Assembly (NCBI RefSeq): GCF_032854445.1
Contig: NC_088304.1
Span: forward strand, 7,635,704-7,699,703
Direction of reading: 5' to 3'
DNA from: Liolophura sinensis
Lineage: Eukaryota; Mollusca; Polyplacophora; Chitonida; Chitonidae
Length of the DNA: 64,000 bases
In this document: positions 46,601 to 55,364 of the stretch, piece after piece
Numbering within the stretch: the first letter of the stretch is position 1
Layout of the letters: each line of letters begins with the position of its first letter
Notes under the pieces: model-generated
What the model was told of the DNA's origin: nothing
What the model saw: the letters and a program-made list of their open reading frames with translations, nothing else
Databases searched by the model: none
Made by a program: the position numbers and the translations under genes

Positions 46601-49600
46601 GCTAACGGGAGACAACCCACTCGACGCCAGGTGTCCGCAAGGTACGCCTTCAACACCCCTAAAACATTAATGTTGTAATTACAAAGCCGCATGTTCTTTT
46701 CTCTGAAATGTTGACATTTTGCTCGTTTTGGCATTAATCTGGTGCCTAATTCTCGAAAATGCCATACTGAGCTTGCTTCAGGAGTCTGGAGGGATACTAA
46801 TCTGCAATTTCAATCATTTTAGATGCACCCGATCTTTAAAGGCGCTTTCTTGAGGTATCTGGGTGGTTGGCTTAGAATCACTTTATATGCACAGCCTTGA
46901 CTCACCTGCTTAGAATCACTTTAGATGCACTCAGTCCTGACTGACGTGTTAAGAATAACTGCAGATGCACTCAGTCGTGACTCACCTGCTTAGAATCACT
47001 TTAAATGCATTCAATCTTGACTCATCTGCTCAGCACCTCTTGAGATGCACTCATATGAGTTACCTGGCTAACGAAAAAAAATGTTAACTTTTCAAGAGTT
47101 CATCAGCCAGACAGCCTTAGGCTTAACAGGCTTTTTCCCGTCCCGTTGGTTCATGGACGTAATTAGCGCCAATCTGTTTTGCTCAAGTGAGTTAACAAAA
47201 GGCCATAGTTATTGTAATTCACCGATCATGGGACGTTTGAGGGGAAAAATTAACATTCTTGAAACTTCACCTCTAATACCTGTCTAATTTCTAGATAGAT
47301 TATCCACAGGTTTGTATGACTGATTCGTACGTACCGTACATGAAAACTTAATTTTTCTGTCAAGGTGGTCAGCGTGCCAGTGCGGCGCAATGACCTACAT
47401 GTAGGAGGCACTCACCAATGCGGTCGCTGTGGGTTCTAGTCTAGCTCAAGCTGGCCCAAGCTCAAGCCGCACGTGAGAAGATTTTCAAGCAACAAGCGGA
47501 TGATCGTCGGTGTCTCCCGGGCTCTGCCCAGATTTCCTCCCTCCATAATACTGTCCGCCTTCGTATAAGTGAAATGTTCTTTAGTACGGCGTAAAATACC
47601 GTTCAATTAAATAAATTAATTACTCGTTTTTCTTTATTTTTGCACGTACATGCACCCTAAGGATTCCTTCGTCGTCATATGACTGAAAAATTGTTGAGTA
47701 CGACGTTAAACCCCAAGCACTCACTCACTCTAAACGAAAGCAGAAAACAAAGTGAAATACTTGACGTCTTGTAAAATCTGTGCGCATAAAATGTTAAAGC
47801 GTTACAATTGTTCAGGGGAATGGCTAAATTGTAACAATGAGCACGTTACCTGCATGTAACATGACCTGAATGTAATGTGCATGCAACAAAATGCTTAAAA
47901 TTCAATACGATATTTCACCTTTACATGATTTGCAAGGTCCATCCATTCATCATTCTTTCTTTGTATTCATCATTCCGTTCATGCCATACCATCGTTTCTT
48001 GATTTTATCATTCCATCGTTCCTTGATTCTGTCATTCCATCGTTCCTTGATTCTGTCATTCCATCTTTGCCGTCTCGCAATAGCAACGTTGAAACAGTAA
48101 CTGTTGAACACTGAGAGTCAGACCGATTATCTGCAAGCGTGGAAGGTGGTATGAAATAATCAATAGAGCAACTCTAATTGGCTTTCAGCGAAATGCCTAA
48201 GACAATTAGGATACCGAAGCCATCTTTGTTTTTAAGATGTTTAACATTGTTTGACTTTAACTCGAAACTTATCTGAACAAAAGAATACCACATTATCCTC
48301 TTCTCCACAGATCCTTGTAATGGCCGTGCTGACGGGACTGTCCTGGGTGGGTACAGCAACTGCCGTGCCCGCATCACCTGCAGTGGTGGAGTGTCCAGTG
48401 TTATTGAGTGCTGCCCCGAGGGGACCTCTCTACAAGGAAGCGAGTGTGTCAATGATCCCTCCTGCCAGGATTTCTGTGACCCCACCGTTTCTAGTGATGG
48501 CAGTAAGTATTGGGCGATTTCTAAGTCAACCCACAGTGTGTTAGACCTGTAAGTTCATAATTGCATTTGCTCTGAGCTCTTTTAGTCTGCAAAGCAAACC
48601 TGGCAATCAAAAGTTGTACAGGTAAGTGGCGATCAAGTGTAAGAGCAATTTGCTGGACTTTAACAGATACGTGTGTGACGTAAGATGCAAATTGGGGATT
48701 CTTATGGTGATGTCGAAAAATCCATGATTGCACGCTGCTGTGTGTAAATCTTTACTGTAAAATACATAATGCCTTGCAAAGATCGAGGTGTCAGAAGGTT
48801 TGACTTGTAATCTGAAGACTCGGGTTCAATCCCGAGTGTGGTCACATAAGATAAGTATAATCGGATAGACAATCGCCACAAAGTAATAAGACATTAACTG
48901 GTCGGGCTGGTGTCAGTATACCTTGACATATAATGTACTCTATTTTCCAGTACACGCACACTCCTATGTATGTACTAAAGATATAAACATATGATCTAAG
49001 CTTGTGTCATGATGTTTAAATTAAGAACGCTTTTTGATTGAATTGTGTCTCTACTAATCACATATCCGTCATAATCACAATCTTGAAGGGCATATATGAA
49101 AACGATTATACCCGATTTACATATATGATAATCACGCTGGGTTCCTGTCCGACCATACGCAGGTTTCAGTAACCTGTGGGTTTCCTCCGACCATAATGCT
49201 GGCCGCCGTCGTATAAGTGAAATATTACTGAGTACGGCGTAAAGTACCAATCAAATAAATAACTATGTGAAAACGGTTTAGCGTTCTGATGAATTTCGCT
49301 CAACAAGTATAAAATGTTACCAGATTTATTTCTCTGCGTGTTACCTCACACTCAGGAATAGTTCACTATAGGTTGGTGTCACATAGATCAAGTTTATCTG
49401 CTGTGTGCAACGCTGGCAAATGTTTACTTTTTTATTTCATACGCCTTATGAAAATATCAGGTATGTTCACGTTATATGATTGGCTATCATTTTCATGGAT
49501 GGAGAACCTCTGAGTGTTTGGAGATAAACCATATACCTTGGGCATATTATTGACGAACTGTCAAACGTGTGACCAACGCCATTTGCACATCATATAGTGG

Positions 49601-52600
49601 CGGCATACAAGTGGCCGTCAAGGAACGTCAGATAGCGTGAACAGCCACACCAGCGTCGACGATCGTAATGGTCAATGGTCACACAGAGAGAAAGAGCAAA
49701 CCTAACAGTATCCAGCTGATACGTGTCTTAAGGGTGGGTCCTAGCCACGTGTCTACCATTATTGTGTGCATATTTGTCAAAAACTTATATACTGGCAAAG
49801 GTTGGTGTTTTTCCGGGCGCACTCCGGTTTGCTCCACACGACGAAATATTCTTGAGCATGACGTTAAGCAATAAGAAAATAAATAAATAAATAAATAAAT
49901 AAATAAATAGATAAATAAATAAAGCGTTGATTTGATTTGCATTAAGTTCACCTGGTTAAGGATGCGTCGTATGAAGTCTTTTAACTTGAATGAATTTCAC
50001 GTGTTGTGTTGTGTGTGTGTGTGATTTATTTTCTTCCGTTTCATAAGTATGTTACCTGGAGCCCACTGCCGATGAGCGCAGCCAGTAATTGTCCGAGACG
50101 GTGAATTCTCCCAGGTCATGAACTGTCCAATTGGAACCTTGTCTACGACGACACCATCTGCGGTTGCAACACGTCGAAGGAGAATTCGCGCCTAGATGTA
50201 AATATCGTTTATTTCGTCGCTTCAAAACATAGTACAGTATAATTTTATTGTATTTTTATCTGATACAACAAATCCGTTTGTGTTGTTCGTCTTTTTATTT
50301 AAATGCTTAACAAAATTTACATACAAAATAATCAGGTCTACACATCGAAACAGAACAATATAAAAGAGGATATGTTTCTACATTCTGTGAACTATACCAG
50401 TCTTCCCGTTCAAATTTTAAGCTAACCTGTTGTGCATTTTCAGTGTGTGTAGAACATCCGGAAGTGATCTGCAATTTGGTCCCGAAGGATCCGTTGTTGA
50501 TGTTAGCCGTAACAAATACTACATAACGACAGAGAACTTCAGCACCGAAGAAGTTAATGGTCAGTGGGTTGGAGTATTCACTGAGGACTCACTGGTCAGA
50601 GTACAAATGTCCAACGCTGACCTAACTCAAGAAGTTACCATGGTGGTCGACTATGAACACAACTCAGAACGTGCCAAACGCCAACGTCGTGTCTGACGCC
50701 GAGTGCGTTGGTACTACCCGAACCATCGCCATCCTCGACGACAATTCGGCTCCTCGAGGCTTTGTGAGGACAGTTCCCGAGGGGACCATTACCGTGGACA
50801 GCGACAGATCTACCGTAAGTTCTCACCCAGAAATTCTCCTTAGAGCTTGTATGAGATCAGTGAAACAAGGCACAATGACCGCTTTATGAGAACTCCTCGA
50901 CAAGGATTAACCTTGAGGATGAACGGCCGTATTAACGAAAATATTTTAATCATGTGACGACAAGGAGTCATTGACGAGGTGTTTTGCACGTATACTGTGA
51001 CTTCGTGTGGCAGAGCGAGTCCATGCCGGCAAAGTGCTGCCACCGCTTTATCATACCGAAGAGACCAGACATGACACCCCACCCAGTCATGTTATACTGA
51101 CACGGAGCCAACCAGTCTTTTTTCCTGCTTTAGCCTCTCAGTGTTGAGCGCCAAGCGAGGCTGCAGCAAGTTCCGTTTTATCAAGACTTTGATATGACCC
51201 GACCCGGGTTTGATCCTGGGTCTCCCCACTTCGACGCGGACGCTCTAACCATTAGGACACCGAAGCGGTCTGTGCCTGAAAGAAGGGGCATTCCCTCCAC
51301 AATAATAATGACGTTTGTAAATAATAATTGTAATAAAAATAACAACACGATAATAATCCCAACAAGAAGAAGAACAACAAGTACGTTTGAATATTCTTGA
51401 GTACGAAGTAAAACACCAATCAGATGGGATCAGAAAACGTTTGTCTTCTCTAATGATAACAAAAAAAAAACATGATATTTGTTCATCGGTCTCTTCCAAA
51501 GTCAATAAAAACTATACTTAACCAATGGGGTCATGTGTTCGAATCTGATTCTGGCTTGTTGGTCTTCAGCAGCTTTATGTTCAGGGGGTTTGTCAGGTAG
51601 CCTATCTGTCAATGGGTAGTCGTTTGCATCAGACACCTCCTGGTTTTCTTTACCAAAAATCCATTTTAGATATTTAAGTAAGAAGTAAAAGCGCAATGAA
51701 ATAAATAACGTTTGTGCGTTGTGGATTTCCAGCAGTAAGATATAAGTAATATATATTCACATATGATGTGCAAACTGTTTGTTTACTTCAAATATGTACT
51801 AACTGTTTGATTAATTCACATATCATGTGCTGACTGTTTAATTCACATATCATGTGCTGACTGTTTGTTTAATTCACATATCATGTGCTGACTGTTTGTT
51901 TAATTCACATATCATGTGCTGACTGTTTAATTCACATATCATGAGCTGACTGTTTAATTCACATATCATGTGCTGACTGTTTGTTTAATTCACATATCAT
52001 GTGCTGACTGTTTGTTTAATTCACATATAATGTGCTGGTTGTTTGTTTAGGGTTTCAAAGAGGTGATTTTGCAGTACACCACGGAGGAACTGCGAGTGGA
52101 TAGCAACGGTAGAGTTAGCTCTAACCCAGCTGGAGGTAAGTAAATCTAATCTACATAACTGTAATCTAAACACAGGTTAAATACACATCCGTGATCAACG
52201 ATTACTTCTGCATAGTGAAAATGGTATATCATGCCAGCGCCAGAGAGAAAATGCTATAGAGATCCATGTAAGCACCACAGAGAAAATGTTATTAAGCACC
52301 ACAGAGAAAATGTTATAAAGCTCCACTTAAGCGCCACAGCGAAAATGCCGTACAGGCCCTTGTAAGCACCATAACGAAAATGTAATAGAGATCCACACAA
52401 GCGCCACAGCGAATATGCAGTAGAAATCCACGTAAGCACCATACAGAAAATGTAATAGAGGTCCACTTAAGCGCTACAGCCAAAATGCAACAGTCAAATC
52501 CACAGTCAATCCACGGTCAAACGCCATAGCGAAAATACTGAAGAGGTTTATGCAAGCACCATAGCGAATATGCAATAGAGCTCCATGTATTTAAAGCACC

Positions 52601-55005
52601 ATAGCGAAAATGCAGTATATATATCTATGGAAGGTCTATAGCAAAATTGCTGAAGATGTCCATGCAAGCGCTAAAGCGAAATGAAATAGAGATCCATTTA
52701 CGCGCCATAACAAAAATATGCTGAAGAGATATATGCAAGCGCCATAGCGAAAATGTAGTAGAGACATATGCTAGCGCAATAGAAAAATGCAGCTGAGATC
52801 CAGTTCAGCGCCATGACCTAAATGCTGAAGAGGCCTATGCAAGCGGCATAGCGAAAATACAATAGAAGTTCATGCAGGCGCCATAGCGAAAATACAATAG
52901 AGGTTCATGCAAGCGCCATAGCGAAAATACAATAGAGGTTCATGCAAGTGCCGAAGCGAAAGTACAATAGAGGTTCATGTAAGTGCCGTAGAGTAAATGC
53001 TAAAGAGGTTCATTCAAGCACCATGGCTAAAACATGGTACATATGGTACGCATATTTGTAATTTGCAAATTTCGTCAGCCAAAGGCCGCTGGTTTACGAC
53101 GGACATGCCCGGTTTCTTCCCCCAATAACACTGAACACTTAAAGAAACGTGTGGGGGGTGTGTGGGGGGGGGGGGGGGGGTGGTGGGGGGGAATTCATTT
53201 CGGAGGAGATGAAACATACATAGTAACTAGTACTGTATGACACAGCAAAACATAGTGCCGGGTTTGTAGACGACTAGAATGCCGGTGAAACCACCGAGTG
53301 TTGTAGGATACCATGCCAACCTCCAGACGTAAAGCAGCAACAGAAGTTTCGTGGTTTCGATGTAGAAACGCACAACAATTCGGGGAGTCAGCGGTTCGAA
53401 CTTCATTTCTGTCTGCATGATTCTTCATCGATCATTCCTTAGTGTTTACAACTGTACGAACGAAACAGACCAAACTGACTGTGTACCATTATTAAAAACG
53501 TTTTGTGATCAGTGTATATAAAAGCAAGTAGCTGAAATGTTATTTTCTGGTTTTAAGCCTTGCTCGTCAGCACACGATTCTGTGATGGCATTAAACTCGG
53601 AAGGTCGAACGAGGGACCTGGCTTCGTAGGCCGAATCAGACGGGTGAGTTTGTGTGTAAACCTATTTGTGGCATATGTGTGTGACCTCTGTGTGTAAACC
53701 TATGTGTGTGACCTATGTGCGTAAACCTATATGTGTAAACCTATGTGTGTGACCTCTGTGTGTAAACTTTTGTGTGGCATATGTGTATGACCTGTTTGTG
53801 GAAAACATATATGTGTGACCTATGTGTTGCATAGTTGTGTGACCTCCGTGTGTAAACGTGTGTGTTGTATATGTGTGACCTCTGTGTGTAAACCTATTTG
53901 TGTAAACCTATGTGTGACCTAGGCTATGTGCGTGACCTAGGCTATGTGTGTGACATGTGTGTAAGTCTATGTGTGACCTAGACTATGTGTGTGACATATG
54001 TGTGTAAATCTATGTGAGAGCTATATGTGTGGCCAATGAGTGTTACTTACGTAAATCTGTGTGCGACTTAGTATGTGTGTGTGACCTATGTGTGTATATC
54101 TATGTGAGGCCTAGGCTGTGTGCGTGTGACCTAGGTTATGTGTGTGTGTATCTATGTACGATCTGTGTGTTATCCACGTGTGTAAATGTATGTGTTACCA
54201 TTGTGTGTGACCTATGTGTGTAAATCCAGATGTGACCTAGGCTATGTGTGGGACCCATGTGTGTAAATCTGTGTGTGACGAAAACTATGTGTGTGATCTA
54301 TGTGTGTAAATCTGTGTGTGACCAAGGCTGTGTGTGACCTATGTCTGTATTTTTGTTTGCGACCTGTATGTGTGACCTATGTGTGTAAATTTATGCGTGA
54401 CATCTGTGTGTGACATATGTGTGTAAATCTATGTGTGACCAATGTGCGTGACCAATGTATGTAAATCTATGTGTGACCTAGGTTATGTGTGTGTCGTATG
54501 TGTGTAAATCTGTTTGACCAATGTGTGTTACCTAGATGTGCGAGCTGTATTTGTGACCTATATGTGCGAGCTGTGTTTGTGGCCTATGTGTGTGACCTGT
54601 ATGTGTGCGAATGTTTAATTAATTCATATATTTAACTTGATTTTATGTTTCTATTCCAGTTCTTGATGTACAAGTGTGTAGCTGAAGGGCCCCAGGTCTT
54701 TGAGTCAGCAACAGGACGGAAGTAAATTAACTGTGCAAGCGTGATAAAACAGGCTGTTTTCGCTCGAAGTATATAGTGCATTCTATGACAGACAAGAGTT
54801 ACCTGCCCGTGAGTCGCGACCACGTGACCTGCCGTTGTGACAAGCTTCAGACAAACAGATCAGAAATGTTTGGATAACACAGTTCCATGAATTTATTAAA
54901 TATACATATATTTAGACTTCATCATCGGACATCATACATCCTGAACGCAATACACTAATATTAATGTTTATCTCTTATTGACAATAAAGCAGAGTACGCA
55001 TGTAC
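40544..55005 (+). CDS. Pif: Pif/BMSP-like shell matrix protein gene, nine coding exons
   Basis: Full span of the gene. The predicted product (about 627 codons, ignoring indels) is secreted. It has a signal peptide, a von Willebrand A domain, a Thr-rich linker, chitin-binding peritrophin-like domains (two intact, a third broken) and a laminin-G-like C-terminus ending in MYKC plus a short tail and TAA. Pif and BMSP family proteins share this order, bind chitin and take part in calcium carbonate deposition in the shell. The acidic Pif80-like C-terminal part of the pearl-oyster precursor is absent. Coding exons: 40566-40629, 42962-43555, 46366-46641, 48311-48502, 50048-50197, 50444-50814, 52051-52135, 53558-53643, 54660-54725. 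Junction phases 1,1,1,1,0,0,1,0 all match across introns. Exons 5 and 6 carry frame breaks, so function of this copy is uncertain. An unseen 5' non-coding exon is implied. Confidence 0.85.
41000..42300 (-). pseudogene. Reverse transcriptase fragment with tail, antisense in intron 1
   Basis: The minus strand is open from 42236 to 41583. It reads GIPMGTNCAPLLTDLSLFSY, then FTKRYIDDLLALNN with an intact YIDD catalytic motif, then GTSYLDLYLYKDGQGLLSRR, YDKRDNFNFDIVNYPYLDSN and AYGVYISRLVAFVRPCVNC. This is the thumb-side half of a retroelement RT, the best-preserved copy here. Fingers, N-terminus and any endonuclease are missing. Its C-terminus runs into a local tandem repeat (41505-41660, GCGCCATCTATG spaced 57-67 bp). 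The tail follows at 41340-41000 (encoding DLAIIDLEGP ... TNGIGMSD). Class is uncertain, possibly Penelope-like. Confidence 0.8.
42575..42890. repeat. Minisatellite in intron 1, about 33-37 bp unit, 9 copies
   Basis: The unit is TTTTGTAGCAAATTATATCA followed by TCTCCCAATATTGTTCTG. It ends about 70 bp before the exon 2 acceptor. Confidence 0.85.
42962..43555 (+). CDS. Exon 2: von Willebrand A domain
   Basis: Acceptor TCTGACAG at 42961; donor CCAA|GTGAGT after 43555. One exon encodes the whole domain (about residues 23-219). The first strand is CSYNLDLVIVLDTSDTNIPR with MIDAS-type D34-T-S36-D-T38. Then come LCTYGDDSQLVFGINQ, GFEGRGGFDKLHLGVDCGLN, TAMVLIVLANDLFSQ (later MIDAS Asp) and ETYISVITVGDNFVDRTI. 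The usual metal-binding Thr of the GGxTxT loop is not evident (GGFDKL), so the metal site is degenerate. Enters and leaves in phase 1. VWA domains in shell matrix proteins mediate protein contacts; that role here is inferred from the family. Confidence 0.9.
43765..43866 (-). repeat. tRNA-SINE fragment in intron 2
   Basis: TATTAGTGTTTTACGCTGTA, TATTTCACTTATACAAGGGC and GAGGAAACCGGGCACAGCCC match the SINE 3' region in minus orientation. Confidence 0.7.
43885..44250 (-). repeat. Repeat family A, long uninterrupted copy
   Basis: Contains, in minus orientation, the central segment in which TCATGTAAG... is directly followed by TAGTAGCAAATTACACGCC. It thus shows the pre-insertion state of the site that a Tc1 split at 8188. 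Core repeats occur at both ends (TCTCACTATGCTGTACGTCG at 43885 and CTCTCTGTGCTGTACGTC at 44232), again a direct-repeat organisation. Confidence 0.7.
44350..44830 (-). repeat. Retroelement tail in intron 2
   Basis: The minus strand encodes VVLEMGLAIIDLERTCMAD in a 113-codon open frame, followed by matches to the tail of the copy at 41.0 kb (GTTTTCAGTGATGCAGG). A second, partial tail unit lies at 44630-44810. No RT part. Confidence 0.6.
44860..45102 (+). repeat. tRNA-SINE with target duplication, intron 2
   Basis: A box GGTTGGTTAGCGCGCTAGCG, B box GTGAGTTCAAGTCCAGCCC, body and AAAT tail. Flanks ATAAGTTGTTGAT (44847-44859) and ATAAGTTGTCGAT (45103-45115) form a 13-bp duplication with one difference. 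The extreme head (GGGGCCTCCGTGGCTCA) is missing. Confidence 0.9.
45280..45345 (+). repeat. SINE family B tail
   Basis: CGTCGTCAAATGACTGAAAA, CGTGTTAAGACGGACGTTGA and GCGCTCACTCACTGAG. Confidence 0.6.
46000..46320. repeat. Minisatellite in intron 2, about 127-bp unit, 2.5 copies
   Basis: The unit contains GATGTCGTGCATGTACGATA, ATAGGACAATGGTGTGTCA-type segments, AATATCGTACG and GTCGTACGCCGCTTTGTGAA. It ends about 45 bp before the exon 3 acceptor. Confidence 0.8.
46366..46641 (+). CDS. Exon 3: poly-Thr linker and chitin-binding domain 1
   Basis: Acceptor TTCTGTTTTCAG at 46365; donor CAAG|GTACGC after 46641. Begins IDL, then 19 consecutive Thr codons (mixed ACA, ACC, ACG, ACT), RPPPIGDPCDNC, APSGDCFSFFQCFLQEDG and PLAVGTYWNPERLTGDN, and ends DARCPQ. 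The Cys pattern and GTYWNPE match peritrophin/CBM14-type chitin-binding domains. The Thr run is a likely O-glycosylated flexible spacer separating the VWA domain from the chitin-binding part. Phase 1 in and out. Confidence 0.88.
46870..47060. repeat. Minisatellite in intron 3, about 55-bp unit, 4 copies
   Basis: The unit is CTCACCTGCTTAGAATCACT followed by TTAGATGCACTCAGTC. Confidence 0.8.
47363..47615 (+). repeat. tRNA-SINE, diverged, intron 3
   Basis: Head GGTCAGCGTGCCAGTGCGGC, CTCACCAATGCGGTCGCTGT, B-box region GGGTTCTAGTCTAGC, 3' end TTCGTATAAGTGAAATGTTC and AATTAAATAAATT tail. Confidence 0.8.
47655..47740 (+). repeat. SINE family B tail, intron 3
   Basis: CCTTCGTCGTCATATGACTG, AAAAATTGTTGAGTACGACG and CCCCAAGCACTCACTCACTC. 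Confidence 0.75.
47990..48062. repeat. Short minisatellite, 24-bp unit, 3 copies
   Basis: TTGATTCTGTCATTCCATCG followed by TTCC, three times. Confidence 0.85.
48311..48502 (+). CDS. Exon 4: chitin-binding domain 2
   Basis: Acceptor CTTCTCCACAG at 48310; donor GGCA|GTAAGT after 48502. Reads DPCNGRADGTVLGGYSNCRA, then RITCSGGVSSVIECCPEGTS, then LQGSECVNDPSCQDFC. Spacing of Cys residues (C-x13-C-x5-C-x9-C, then CPEGT) fits the peritrophin/CBM14 chitin-binding fold. Phase 1 in and out, so the exon is a self-contained module. The frame is fully intact. Confidence 0.9.
48780..48850 (+). repeat. tRNA-like sequence (SINE head), intron 4
   Basis: GAAGACTCGGGTTCAATCCC forms a T-arm and B box, with TTGACTTGTAATCTGAAG as a possible anticodon arm. 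The acceptor stem is not convincing, so I read it as a SINE head, not a tRNA gene. Confidence 0.4.
49135..49265 (+). repeat. tRNA-SINE 3' fragment, intron 4
   Basis: CCATAATGCTGGCCGCCGTC, GTATAAGTGAAATATTACTG, AGTACGGCGTAAAGTACCAA, AAAT tail. Confidence 0.85.
49800..49925 (+). repeat. tRNA-SINE 3' fragment with long AAAT tail, intron 4
   Basis: CGAAATATTCTTGAGCATGA, then GTTAAGCAATAAGAAAATAA and about ten AAAT units. Confidence 0.7.
50048..50197 (+). pseudogene. Exon 5: third chitin-binding unit, frame broken
   Basis: Acceptor TTCATAAG at 50047; donor GAT|GTAAAT after 50197. The expected phase gives ICYLEPTADERSQ, then an in-frame TAA at 50086. A second frame reads RDGEFSQVMNCPIGT (50094-50138). 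A third reads VYDDTICGCNTSKENSRLD (50141-50197). Together these look like the C-terminal part of a peritrophin-like domain (Cys, CPxGT, VYD, CxC). At least two frame changes are therefore needed. The exit is phase 0, matching exon 6. Either the exon is decaying or the consensus has indels. Confidence 0.7.
50444..50814 (+). pseudogene. Exon 6: start of laminin-G-like domain, frame broken
   Basis: Acceptor GCATTTTCAG at 50443; donor CTACC|GTAAGT after 50814. The entering frame reads CVEHPEVICNLV. From about 50486 the next frame reads FGPEGSVVDVSRNKYYITTE and VQMSNADLTQEVTMVVDYE. From about 50660 the third reads NANVVSDAECVGTTRTIAIL and FVRTVPEGTITVDSDRST. Two single-base frame changes are needed. 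Amino-acid composition and the strand-like alternation are those of a LamG/concanavalin-like fold; the exit phase 0 matches exon 7. Confidence 0.72.
50925..51275 (-). repeat. SINE family B, full length, intron 6
   Basis: On the minus strand the head has CGGTGTCCTAATGGTTAGAG (A box) and CAGGATCAAACCCGGGTCGG (B box). The body carries the GTGTGGCAGAGCGAGTCCAT block (plus strand), and the 3' end lies near CATGTGACGACAAGGAG. Best copy of family B. A small piece of the common SINE follows at 51385-51425. Confidence 0.75.
51775..52049. repeat. Minisatellite in intron 6, about 27-31 bp unit, 9 copies
   Basis: The unit is AATTCACATATCATGTGCTG followed by ACTGTTTGTTT or ACTGTTT. It runs directly into the exon 7 acceptor at 52050: the last copy supplies GTTTGTTTAG. 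Confidence 0.9.
52051..52135 (+). CDS. Exon 7: laminin-G-like domain, middle
   Basis: Acceptor TTTGTTTAG at 52050; donor GGAG|GTAAGT after 52135. Reads GFKEVILQYTTEELRVDSNG then RVSSNPAG. The strand 'LRVDSNG' is the position where LamG domains carry the short ligand/probe strand. Frame intact; phase 0 in, 1 out. Confidence 0.8.
52245..53030. repeat. Minisatellite in intron 7, about 35-42 bp unit, about 20 copies
   Basis: The unit is AAGCGCCATAGCGAAAATAC followed by AATAGAGGTTCATGC. The distal copies (52860-52980) are most homogeneous. Confidence 0.88.
53150..53195. repeat. G-rich tract
   Basis: A run of 17 G at 53164-53180 followed by TGGTGGGGGGG. Potential G-quadruplex and likely sequencing-length error site in intron 7. 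Confidence 0.9.
53558..53643 (+). CDS. Exon 8: laminin-G-like domain, distal
   Basis: Acceptor GGTTTTAAG at 53557 (chosen over GTCAG at 53570 because only it keeps frame); donor CGG|GTGAGT after 53643. Reads LLVSTRFCDGIKLGRSNEG then PGFVGRIRR. 'C-DGIKLGRS-x-GFVG' is the late LamG motif in which a Cys precedes the LxIGR-type strand. Frame intact; phase 1 in, 0 out. Confidence 0.83.
53640..54610. repeat. Minisatellite in intron 8, TGTGTGACCTATGTGTGTAA type
   Basis: About 970 bp of units near 27 bp alternating TGTGTGACCTATG and TGTGTAAATCTATG, with GACCTAGGCTATG variants. It starts at the exon 8 donor and ends about 50 bp before exon 9. Confidence 0.88.
54660..54725 (+). CDS. Exon 9: end of laminin-G-like domain and stop
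   Basis: Acceptor TCTATTCCAG at 54659. Reads FLMYKCVAEGPQVFESATGR, Lys, then TAA at 54723-54725. 'RRFLMYKC' completes the LamG fold, with the Cys likely paired to the one in exon 8. No acidic repeat tail follows, unlike the pearl-oyster Pif precursor. Confidence 0.83.
   Translation, partial: FLMYKCVAEGPQVFESATGRK
54726..55005 (+). promoter_or_regulatory. 3'UTR with polyadenylation signal
   Basis: AATAAA at 54983-54988, about 260 bp after the stop, followed by a moderately T/G-containing stretch. A weaker ATTAAA-like signal is near 54896. The cleavage site is inferred near 55005. Confidence 0.55.
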
Positions 55006-55364
55006 AGCCCGAACCCCGCTAAGAGTTCTGTGGCAGTCTCCTATTAGTCTACCGCTAGCCCGCGTGTGGTTTGCCCGTGTTGGAATGGTAGAGCACTAGC
55101 TGTACAGGGTTATTGTTAGCTGGCCACCATATCCGCTAGCCACGATCGCAACTCTCTACATCCTTAGCAGCGAAAGGTTCGTAAGTAACAGACGAATGCC
55201 TGAAGTGTGCTAAAGGTGTGTCAGAGTCGAGCTAGAGGTGAGCTTATGACATGCCACTCAGAACATTTAGTCTGGTTGGTGCTATAATATTGGTGTCCTT
55301 TGATGACCTCAGATATTTCCTTGTTTCCTGTTTTCCTTTCCTCTTGTTTTTTCTTTGTTGTTGT

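Noticed and set aside
48780-48850. Functional tRNA gene
   Set aside because: A good B box and T-arm, but no convincing acceptor or D-arm pairing; more likely a SINE head.
53570-53643. Alternative acceptor GTCAG at 53,566-53,570 for exon 8
   Set aside because: It would shift the frame and destroy the RFCDGIKLGRS motif; the TTTTAAG acceptor at 53,557 keeps the phase from exon 7.
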